Below are positions 57,268 to 64,000 of a stretch of DNA of 64,000 nt, one piece after another. Source of the stretch: Clostridia bacterium (GTDB lineage: Bacteria; Bacillota; Clostridia; Christensenellales; Aristaeellaceae); the NCBI GenBank assembly GCA_017484085.1, contig JAFUTW010000007.1, positions 62,001-126,000 on the forward strand, given 5' to 3'. The notes below the pieces were generated by a model. It had not been told where the DNA came from. It saw only the letters and a program-made list of their open reading frames with translations, and did not search any database. The position numbers and the translations under genes were made by a program. Each line of letters starts with the position of its first letter. Positions within the stretch are counted from its first letter, which is position 1.

Positions 57268-58380
57268 TCAGCGCCAGCTTCCGTTCTCAAAGCCGCCCAT
57301 GTTCGAGGAGCGCTTCAGCACGCGGCTCACGATCCGCTCCGCGTCCTTGTCTTCCGCCGGCACGGGCCGGTAGTCCGTCCCTTTTTTGAGCTCGGTGAGG
57401 CGCAGCGGCACGAGGGTGAGCACCGGCGCCTCCGCGTGGTCCTTGTAGACGGTAAAGGTCAGCCGCGCCGCCAGCGCATCCCTGTCGTCCGGATCCACGT
57501 TGCCGCCGAAGACCAGGTTGCCCAGCGAGTAGAGGATGTAGCGGCCGTCCTGCTGCTCGATCCCCTGCACGACGTGCGGATGGTGCCCGACGACGACATC
57601 CGCCCCCGCCTTCAGCGCCGCGCGCCCGATGGCGCGCTGCTCCGCCGTGAAATCCGCGCGGTACTCGCTGCCCCAGTGGAAGGAGGCGATGACGATCTGG
57701 CAGCCGAGCTCCCGCAGCTTCTTCACGTCCTGCGAGATATCCTTCTTGCTGTTCTTGTAGGGGAAGCAGTAGCCCGTCATCCCCACCTTGACGCCGTCCT
57801 TTTCAAAGACGCCCAGCTGCCCGTTGCCGGAGACGATGAGCCCCGCGGCCTCCAGGTTTGCTATGGTGTCCTCCCGGCCCTTCTCGCCGTAGTCCAGGGT
57901 GTGGTTGTTGGCGACGTTCACCGCCTCCACGCTGCCCAGCGTCAGGATGTCCGTATAATCAGCCGGCGCTTTGAAGTTGAATTTCTTCTCCTTCTTCTTC
58001 GTCTCCTCCGTCAGCGTGCCCTCGAAGTTGACCAGCGTAAGGTCATCGGTGCCGAAAAGCGGCGCAAGCCCGGAGAAGAACCAGCCGTACCCCTTTTCCT
58101 CCGCCACGCGCTCAAAGCAGTCGTCGCGCTTGCGCAGCGCATCGGTCGAGCCCAGCGTCGTATCGCCGGCCACGGTGACGGTGAAGGTCTGGGGCCAGGT
58201 GACAGGCCCCTCCTCCGCCCAGTAGACGACCTCTCCGACGCCTGCGGCATCGGCCATTTCCTCCGTGGAAAGCTCTGCCTCCTCGGCGCCCTCCATGTCC
58301 GACAGGGAGAGCGTTTCCGCCGCCCCGGCAGCGCAGAGAGCCGTCAGGAGCAGCAGCATCAAAGCGATGGTTCTTTTCAT
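57268..58380 (-). CDS. CapA-family poly-gamma-glutamate-type protein
   Basis: A 370-residue exported protein with a signal peptide (MKRTIALMLLLLTALCAAGA). The CapA/PGA_cap domain fills residues about 65-330: VTVAGDTTLGS, LVNFEGTLTE, VNVANNHTLDYG, ASFHWGSEY and VVGHHPHVVQGIE are its metallophosphoesterase-like motifs. It is probably a surface hydrolase or an export/anchoring factor; the usual capBC genes are absent, so poly-gamma-glutamate is not implied. The start overlaps the helicase stop by 4 bp. Confidence 0.9.
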   Translation of the reverse strand: MKRTIALMLLLLTALCAAGAAETLSLSDMEGAEEAELSTEEMADAAGVGEVVYWAEEGPVTWPQTFTVTVAGDTTLGSTDALRKRDDCFERVAEEKGYGWFFSGLAPLFGTDDLTLVNFEGTLTEETKKKEKKFNFKAPADYTDILTLGSVEAVNVANNHTLDYGEKGREDTIANLEAAGLIVSGNGQLGVFEKDGVKVGMTGYCFPYKNSKKDISQDVKKLRELGCQIVIASFHWGSEYRADFTAEQRAIGRAALKAGADVVVGHHPHVVQGIEQQDGRYILYSLGNLVFGGNVDPDDRDALAARLTFTVYKDHAEAPVLTLVPLRLTELKKGTDYRPVPAEDKDAERIVSRVLKRSSNMGGFENGSWR

Positions 58381-60656
58381 TTGGAATCCTTTCCGTTCTG
58401 TTTCAGCGCGTCGCCGATCAGCGTGCCTTCCAGCAGGCGGCGCGTCTGTGATTGGGCGTACCGGCTGTCGATGAGCAGCAGCCTTCCGCGGTCGTTCTCC
58501 GTGCGGATGAGGCGGCCTGCCGCCTGGATCACCCGCGTGATGCCCGGCAGCACCATCGTGAGGAACCACCCGTCCGCTCCGGCGGCATCATAGTAGCGCC
58601 GCTGCGCCGCGTTTTCCGCATCCGGCATCGGGATGCCGGTGGAGACGACGGCCACGCATGAGAGCCTGTCGCCCGGCAGGTCCACGGCTTCCGAGAAAGC
58701 CCCGCCCAGCACGCACAGCAGCGCCGTGTCCCCGCCCCCGGGAGACAGCGCTTCCAGCATCGCCCGCTTTTCCTCCTCTGGCATGCCGCGTCTCTCCCGC
58801 ACAAAGTGCAGGTCCTCCGCCTCCTCCAGCATCGGCGCAACCAGGGAGAGATACGCATAGGACGGGAAGAACACGAGCGCGTTGCCGCCCCCGTCCCGCA
58901 GGAAGGCCAGGATCGCCTGCGCGACCCTCGGCGCGCTTTGCTCTCTTGCCGCATAGCGGACGTCGATCGGCGCGATTTCCGCGCGCAGCTGCTCCGGTGA
59001 AAAGGGCGAGGGCAGCTCCAGCGTCAGGTCCCCCTCCTCAGCGCCGAGAATGCGCCGCTGCGCATCCGCCGGGGACAGTGTCGCCGAAAAGTAGGCGCAG
59101 CCGCGCACCGCTTTGGAGACCGCGAGGATCTCCGGCGATGCGTCCAGCAGGCGCAGGGCCGCGCCCGCATGCTTCGCGCTCCCATAGGATACCGCCGTCC
59201 AGCGCGTGTCAAACCGTGCGCGCGCTGCCGTCCACTGCGTCCCCAGCGCGTACGCGTCGCCAGCCGCCCCGCCGCCTCCCGCGGCCAGGGCTTCCGCAGC
59301 GGCTGCGGCGATCTCTTCCATCGCTTCATCCAGCTGCTCCGGCGGATCCCAGCCGTCTCTTCCGAACTCCTCCGCTTCCGCCGCGGAGGACAGCGCCCTG
59401 ATGGCGAGGGTCAGCGCCGCGTACAGGCGGTTTTTCCGCCCTTCGCTTGAGCTGTGCTGCCGCCGCAGCGCGCGCAGCTCATCCATGTCCGCCGCTGCGG
59501 AATAGGCATCCCGCACGCGGGACGGAAGCTGGTGCGCTTCGTCCACCAGCAGCACCGCGCCGCCGGGCGCGCGCAGCAGCGCGTCCACCGAGACTGCCGG
59601 ATCGTAAACGTAATTGTAGTCGCATACCACGAGGTCGGCAAGCTGCGCCGCGGCCAGCGACAGCTCAAACGGGCAGAGCGTATGCCGCGCGGCCAGATCA
59701 AGGATCTCCTCCTTGCCGAACACGCCCCCTGCAAGCAGCTCCTTCAGCGCCTGCGGCAGCCGGTCGTAGTAGCCGCGGGCACGGCCGCAGGCCTCCGGCC
59801 GGCAGTCCCTCTTTTCCAGCGGGCAGACCTTGTCCTTAGCCGCGATCTCACAGGCCAGCAGCCGGGCGCCTTTCTCCTCCAGCAGGCGCGCCGCCTCCAC
59901 TGCCGTCTGCCTGCCGGTGTTCCTGGCCGTGAGATACAGCACCCGCGCGGCCTTTCCCTCCGCTGCGGCGCGCAGCGCCGGCCACAGCGCGGCCATCGTC
60001 TTGCCGATGCCCGTCGGCGCCTGCGCAAACAGCCGCCTCCGCTCCTCCACCGCGCGCCAGACCCCTGCGGCAAAGCGCCGCTGTCCCGGCCGGAACGCGG
60101 GATAGGGAAAGGGCAGCGCGGTAAGCGACGCGTCCCGCCGCTGCAGCCTTTCCAGCTTTTTCCTCTCCCAGGCGAGCGCCGCGGAGCAAAGCCTGTCAAA
60201 CTCAGCGGAAAGAGCTTCCGCGCTCTGTTCCTCCTCGTAAACCTCCAGCGCCTCGCCCTGCAAGCCGGCATACAGAACGCGCAGCCGGACGCGGGGGACG
60301 CCGTCCCTTTCACAGAGCATGTGGCCGTACAAGGCCGCCTGCGCCCGGTGCGCCGTCTGGAGGGCTTCGCCCTTTGCCCCCAGCTTGATCTCCTCGATGG
60401 TCGGCGGATCTCCGGCGATCACGGCGTCCGCACGGCCGGAAACCTTCAGGATCATCCCTTCTGCGGCATAAGATGCGGAAAGGGGGACCTCGGAGCGCCA
60501 GGCTTCATCGCGCTCGCCCCGGGCCTGCCTGGCCCGGTGCGCCATCGTGCCCTCCCGCAGGCGCGAAAGCCCCGCGGGCACAAGGTCGCTTTCGTGGTAC
60601 GTCGTCTCCACGACGGCGCGCACGCTGAGCCGGCAGACGGGCGTCTCTTTGTTCAC
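58377..60656 (-). CDS. PD-(D/E)XK nuclease fused to XPD/DinG-like helicase
   Basis: A 759-residue protein. Residues 1-165 hold a PD-(D/E)XK-type nuclease pattern (GRAD at 74-77 and EEIK at 88-91). The helicase follows: Walker A APTGIGKT (213-220), DEAH (372-375), and a C-terminal QAAGRLIRTENDRGRLLLID motif VI. Four Cys (278, 285, 290, 328) between the Walker A and DEAH can hold the 4Fe-4S cluster of XPD/DinG helicases. It should unwind and cut DNA in repair. The GTG at 60656 overlaps the stop of the upstream gene (GTGA), so it is coupled. Confidence 0.9.
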   Translation of the reverse strand: MNKETPVCRLSVRAVVETTYHESDLVPAGLSRLREGTMAHRARQARGERDEAWRSEVPLSASYAAEGMILKVSGRADAVIAGDPPTIEEIKLGAKGEALQTAHRAQAALYGHMLCERDGVPRVRLRVLYAGLQGEALEVYEEEQSAEALSAEFDRLCSAALAWERKKLERLQRRDASLTALPFPYPAFRPGQRRFAAGVWRAVEERRRLFAQAPTGIGKTMAALWPALRAAAEGKAARVLYLTARNTGRQTAVEAARLLEEKGARLLACEIAAKDKVCPLEKRDCRPEACGRARGYYDRLPQALKELLAGGVFGKEEILDLAARHTLCPFELSLAAAQLADLVVCDYNYVYDPAVSVDALLRAPGGAVLLVDEAHQLPSRVRDAYSAAADMDELRALRRQHSSSEGRKNRLYAALTLAIRALSSAAEAEEFGRDGWDPPEQLDEAMEEIAAAAAEALAAGGGGAAGDAYALGTQWTAARARFDTRWTAVSYGSAKHAGAALRLLDASPEILAVSKAVRGCAYFSATLSPADAQRRILGAEEGDLTLELPSPFSPEQLRAEIAPIDVRYAAREQSAPRVAQAILAFLRDGGGNALVFFPSYAYLSLVAPMLEEAEDLHFVRERRGMPEEEKRAMLEALSPGGGDTALLCVLGGAFSEAVDLPGDRLSCVAVVSTGIPMPDAENAAQRRYYDAAGADGWFLTMVLPGITRVIQAAGRLIRTENDRGRLLLIDSRYAQSQTRRLLEGTLIGDALKQNGKDSK

Positions 60657-62977
60657 AGGCGTACGCTCCGGCGGCGCATCCGCGCAAGCAGCAGGATCAG
60701 CGCGAGGAAGGCAAGCGCGCCGGCCGCCTCCGCGGCCCGCCACATCACCGGCTCCGCGAACCAGATGCGGATGCGCATCGTCTCTCCTCCCGTGACATCC
60801 AGCAGGCGGATGCGGTTATTGGTCCCGCGGAGCACGCGGATCTCTCCCTTTCCTTCCACTGCAGCGTGATAGCCCGGGTAGTAGAGCAGGGGCAGTTCCA
60901 CGTATTTGCCGCCGTTTGGCAGCAGCAGCTCAAAGGACAGGTCGGTCCCCTGCTTTTCGTAAGCGCTGACGACGGCAGGCTCAAGGCCATGCTCTCCCTG
61001 CGCAGTGATCTCCCCGGGGGACAGCGCCTCCTTCTCCGTTCCCACATAGGTGTACTCAAACTGGCCGATGCGGGTATCCACAAAGCTGTCGCGCTCCAGC
61101 ACCACGGGATCCTGAACGAAGCACTGCATCGTATAACCCGCCGTCGTCACGGCCAGGACGAGCATCAGCGCAAGGCCCGCGTTTTCCCGCTTTCTGTCGA
61201 ACAGATAGCCGTGCACGGAGACGATCACCAGCATGGGGACCGCAATGCTGACCAGCCGCCACGGGAACTGCATCTGGCGAAACAGCGTGCTGAAGGGGTG
61301 CGGCAGATCCACCAGCCGGGCCCAGGGCATGAATTCCGTGGAGCAGGCCAGCGCCAGGATGCCCAACGCCAGCAGCCGGTTATAGAGCCCCGACTCGTGC
61401 GCCTCCTGCGGCGTCTTCTCTTTCCTTCTTCCCTGCATATACAGCCGGACGAGCAGCAGCGCCACGCCGGTCAGCAGCGCCACGCCGGGCACGACGCCGA
61501 TGGTGTAGGCGAAATCCTCCCGCTCCGGCGCGATCGTTCCGTTGTTGCCCGAGAAGATGACGAAGAACGAGCCGGGCTTCAGCACATGCTGACTGGCGTC
61601 CAGCACGACGCTGGTGCTGATGTCCTCGCGAAGATAGCAAAGCATCGGCACGAAGAAGCCCGCGCAGCACAGCGCCGTCAGCGCCGCCGCCAGGAGGATC
61701 GCCACGATCCTGCGCGGCTCCCGCAGAAGGCGCGGCACACAGGTGAGCGCAGCCAGCAGGCAGAAAAGCGCCGCGAACAGCGTGGAGAGCAGGTGGCTCA
61801 TAGCGATCCCCGTCATGGCCAGCGTCAGCAGCGGCCAGCGCTTCTCATCGCCCGAAAGCACCTCTTCCATCGCCAGGATCAGCACGGGGAAGAAGATCAT
61901 GGCCAGGCTCTCCCCCAGGGTCGCGCGCACATAGAGGTTCACCAGCCGGTAGATGGAGAGCACGTAAAGCACGGAGGCGCCCATCGCCGCCTTGCAGCTG
62001 CCCGTCAGCCGGCGCGCGCACGCATAGCAGGAGAAGGCGGCCAGCAGATTGATCGTCATCTCAAAGACGCGCAAGCTGTCCAGCAGCGACACGCCCAGAT
62101 TGCGCAGGAGAGCCGGGAAATACAGGAAGAGCTCCGGATAGAATTCCGGCGCGGCATAGCCGAAGCCCGCCAGCGTCGAGGCGTGGATGCGCGCGGGGAA
62201 TTGCCCGCAGCGCAGCGCGCTCGCGATGCCTTCGATGCGGTTCAGGTGGAAGATCAGGTCGTGACCGTCCTGCAGTCCGTCCCATAGCAGCGGCATGGAG
62301 GCAAAAGCCGCGGCGCAGACGAGGATGAGCGCATCCCTCCGGCGCTCGCGCGCTCCCGGACGGGTATCCCGGGAAAGCAGCAGCAGGCCGGTGAGCACGA
62401 TGCCCGCCAGCACGGCATACGCAGCCAGGTCGCGGGAAAAAGGCAGCCGGTTCACTTTCCTTACGCTGACCATGCGCAGCCTCAGGCCCTCCCCTTCGGG
62501 AAAGACCACATACAGGTGCTCCGCCGAATCCGTCAGCGTGAAGGGAATGACGGCGGTTTCGCCCTCTCCCGCCGGGAGCACCGCCTCGCCCCCGCGGATG
62601 AAGCTCTGCCGACCGGCGCCCGTGATGCGCACGGCCGCCTCCTGCGGCGCATCGTACAGGAGCTCCGCCTCGTACTCGCCCCACATGAGGTTCAGGCCGT
62701 CTTCGTTCCACGCGGGCAGCGTATCGTAGAAATTGTTTTCCGATTCCTCCGTGCCCCACTGGCCCCGGGCGGTGCGTTCCGCGGCTGCCGCCTGCTCGCG
62801 GCGCATCATGGCCGCATAGGCCTCCTCCGCCGCTTCAGCCTCCTCCGGGCTCTCCGCCACATAAGAAAGCGGGTCGCCGGTGAAGGTCCAGCTTCCTGCC
62901 TCCCTGTCCGTATAAAAAACCACCATGGCCGCAAGGCACAGCCACAGGCAGATGATCGCCACAGTTTTACGCTTCAT
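60653..62977 (-). CDS. PTPS-related GT-C-like membrane protein
   Basis: A 774-residue membrane protein, the third member of this family in the window. It has an N-terminal anchor, a beta-rich outer domain (about 25-190), about eleven helices, and a C-terminal domain with a last helix. The family pattern is GHDLIFHLNRIEGIASAL with QFPARIHASTLAGFGYAAPEFY (residues about 265-305, quoted in part). Its role is unknown, but it has the fold of GT-C enzymes that use lipid-linked sugars. GGAGGGTTCCGG precedes the ATG. It heads the operon that runs to about 54739. Confidence 0.87.
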   Translation of the reverse strand: MKRKTVAIICLWLCLAAMVVFYTDREAGSWTFTGDPLSYVAESPEEAEAAEEAYAAMMRREQAAAAERTARGQWGTEESENNFYDTLPAWNEDGLNLMWGEYEAELLYDAPQEAAVRITGAGRQSFIRGGEAVLPAGEGETAVIPFTLTDSAEHLYVVFPEGEGLRLRMVSVRKVNRLPFSRDLAAYAVLAGIVLTGLLLLSRDTRPGARERRRDALILVCAAAFASMPLLWDGLQDGHDLIFHLNRIEGIASALRCGQFPARIHASTLAGFGYAAPEFYPELFLYFPALLRNLGVSLLDSLRVFEMTINLLAAFSCYACARRLTGSCKAAMGASVLYVLSIYRLVNLYVRATLGESLAMIFFPVLILAMEEVLSGDEKRWPLLTLAMTGIAMSHLLSTLFAALFCLLAALTCVPRLLREPRRIVAILLAAALTALCCAGFFVPMLCYLREDISTSVVLDASQHVLKPGSFFVIFSGNNGTIAPEREDFAYTIGVVPGVALLTGVALLLVRLYMQGRRKEKTPQEAHESGLYNRLLALGILALACSTEFMPWARLVDLPHPFSTLFRQMQFPWRLVSIAVPMLVIVSVHGYLFDRKRENAGLALMLVLAVTTAGYTMQCFVQDPVVLERDSFVDTRIGQFEYTYVGTEKEALSPGEITAQGEHGLEPAVVSAYEKQGTDLSFELLLPNGGKYVELPLLYYPGYHAAVEGKGEIRVLRGTNNRIRLLDVTGGETMRIRIWFAEPVMWRAAEAAGALAFLALILLLARMRRRSVRL

Positions 62978-63008
62978 CCGGAACCCTCCGCGACAAAGGG
63001 GCATACCG

Positions 63009-63021
63009 CCCCAATTTGGGG
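63009..63021. promoter_or_regulatory. Palindrome at a transcription start
   Basis: CCCCAATTTGGGG lies 3 bases after the -10 box of the promoter at 63024-63052, overlapping the expected start. It may be a repressor site. Confidence 0.4.
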
Positions 63022-63023
63022 TA

Positions 63024-63052
63024 ATCATAACACGAAACCCCTGAGCGTGCAA
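63024..63052 (-). promoter_or_regulatory. Promoter of the helicase/NYN operon
   Basis: TTGCAC (63047-63052), a 17-base spacer and TATGAT (63024-63029) on the minus strand. Confidence 0.75.
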
Positions 63053-63065
63053 GGCGCGGCATAAA

Positions 63066-63097
63066 GCGAATCCCCCCGGAGCCCCGGGGGGATTCGC
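63066..63097 (-). terminator. Terminator of the gene at the window end
   Basis: A 14-bp perfect stem, GCGAATCCCCCCGG with its complement, loop GGCT, followed by TTTA. It separates the partial gene from the promoter at 63024. Confidence 0.85.
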
Positions 63098-63109
63098 CAT
63101 GGTATGGGG

Positions 63110-64000
63110 TTATGCGTTGTTTCCTGTGCCTCTGCGGCGGCGCCTCGGCGTCTCACCGCTGCCGGCCGCTTCGGTCTTCGGCTGTGCGCTGATCTCAGCC
63201 GGCGCTTCCGGGGCCTTGGGGGCTTCGGGGGCCTTCGGCTTCTCGGGCGGCGTCGGCGGCACGGGGGCCTGCGGCTTTACCGGTTCTGCCGGCTTCCGCG
63301 GCTCCTGCGGCCTTGCGTACGGGCTCACCCGTCCGTCATTCGGCGTCTGCCTCATATAGGCGGGCACGCCGTCTGCCGCGCTCTTCGGAGCCGCCGTCTC
63401 CTTCTCTTTGGGGAGGACAGGCGGCTCGGCCGCTCTGCGCTGTCTGCTCTGCTCCAGCTGTCCGGCGCGGATCTCGCTCTCGTCCTCTTCCGCGTCTTCC
63501 GCTTCCTCTTCCTCCTCCATCTCGCTCCTGCGGCGGTACACGAGGTATCCGTATGCCGCTGCGGCGATCAGCACCAGGATGCCGATGAGGATGAAGGGCA
63601 TGAGACCGAGGCCGCCGGCCTTCTCCTGCACGGGCTCCGGCGTCGGCAGGGGCTCCGCCGACGGAACGGCGGCCGGGACCGGCGTCGTGCCGTCGTCCCT
63701 CGTCACCACATAGCGCGCGGAGGCGCCGCTGTCGGTCGCGATGGCCAGTTCGTATTCACGGTTCACGTTAGGCAGGCGGATCTCCATGGTGAAGGTCCCG
63801 TCGGCTGCCGCCGTCGTATTGCCTACGCCGCGCGTCTCCGTGTAGACGTTCTCTGCGATCGCCGCAGGCACCAGCTCCGGCACGATCACGGCGACCTTGA
63901 CGGTCTCCGCCGCCGCAGTGCCCTGGACTTCGTATGTCACGCTCGCGGAAATGCGGGCAAAGGGATCCGTCACGCCGTAGACGGAGAAGACTCCGTTCGC
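63110..64000 (-). CDS. Membrane-anchored protein with long Pro-rich tail (5' end beyond window)
   Basis: The frame is open to the window end (the first visible residues are ANGVFSVYGVTDPFAR), so the N-terminus is missing; an internal in-frame GTG at 63973 is not needed as a start. The visible part has an outer beta-sandwich domain (to about residue 105), a Pro/Glu linker, one membrane helix (LMPFILIGILVLIAAAAYGY), a strongly acidic stretch (EMEEEEEAEDAEEDESE), and a Pro/Lys/Ala-rich tail ending RRRRRGTGNNA. The outer domain resembles the Ig-like modules of the secreted protein at 54739-56250. Function is unknown. Confidence 0.72.
   Translation of the reverse strand, partial: ANGVFSVYGVTDPFARISASVTYEVQGTAAAETVKVAVIVPELVPAAIAENVYTETRGVGNTTAAADGTFTMEIRLPNVNREYELAIATDSGASARYVVTRDDGTTPVPAAVPSAEPLPTPEPVQEKAGGLGLMPFILIGILVLIAAAAYGYLVYRRRSEMEEEEEAEDAEEDESEIRAGQLEQSRQRRAAEPPVLPKEKETAAPKSAADGVPAYMRQTPNDGRVSPYARPQEPRKPAEPVKPQAPVPPTPPEKPKAPEAPKAPEAPAEISAQPKTEAAGSGETPRRRRRGTGNNA

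Noticed and set aside
57268-58380. A poly-gamma-glutamate capsule locus.
   Set aside because: Only the CapA-like protein is present; there is no capB, capC or capD.

Overview
The window reads as chromosomal DNA from a GC-rich, Gram-positive member of the Bacillota, most likely a Clostridia-type anaerobe. The evidence is whiA next to a Crh-like HPr gene, a T-box leader on thrS, sigma-A promoters of the TTGACA-17-TATAAT type, a short ProRS of the archaeal-like type, split transketolase subunits, a complete-looking late anaerobic (cbi) corrinoid pathway, and many Sec-exported proteins without outer-membrane features. The genus cannot be fixed from sequence alone. Most of the long reading frames opposite the genes are high-GC shadows and are left out.

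Layout. 1-3153: two tandem GT-C-like membrane proteins of the PTPS-related family; the second has a strikingly AT-rich core. 3230-8310: proS behind a perfect promoter and an early terminator, a Crh-like HPr, whiA, a YugP-type metallopeptidase, an orphan RelB-like protein, a tail-anchored protein and a MarR regulator. 8376-10820: divergent apbE and an exported nitroreductase/FMN_bind flavoprotein. 10925-17854: a secreted protein, pyk, a MITE-like repeat, an aldose epimerase, a DUF1015 protein, a PflA-like radical SAM enzyme and an ATP-grasp enzyme. 17990-18290: a candidate type I toxin-antitoxin locus whose toxin peptide has only 26 residues. 18447-20125: a DegT/DnrJ aminotransferase and rpiB. 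20220-22310: thrS (lacking most of its TGS domain) with its T-box; then tRNA-Leu(CAA). 22757-26759: an mglBAC galactose-type ABC operon. 27036-28643: YhaM nuclease and a PepSY protein.

28721-47340: a minus-strand cobalamin regulon of about 18.6 kb. A cobalamin riboswitch precedes an exported cobaltochelatase (cbiK), a two-domain surface protein, a BtuFCD/FecBCD-type ABC importer, then cbiET(cobL), cbiF, cbiG, cbiH, cbiD, cbiC, cbiA, cbiJ, cobD, cbiP, cbiB, cobT, cobU, cobS and a short degenerate CobU paralogue. Almost all junctions are 4-20 bp overlaps, so the genes look translationally coupled. cbiL, a corrinoid adenosyltransferase and cobC are not in the window.

47460-64000: a secreted C39-like cysteine peptidase, an esterase, a Cys-rich peptidoglycan-binding protein, NUDIX plus split transketolase, a cystatin-like secreted protein, azlCD, and a minus-strand operon encoding a PTPS-related membrane protein, a PD-(D/E)XK/XPD-like helicase, a CapA-like enzyme, a NYN-LOTUS protein and a large secreted protein. 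The last gene runs off the window end.

The most interesting items are the hidden type I toxin-antitoxin candidate (17990-18329), a direct-repeat regulatory motif shared by two promoters 25 kb apart (28042-28075 and 53605-53638), the exported CbiK with its surface protein under B12 control, the mosaic membrane protein gene, and the secreted cystatin-like protein.
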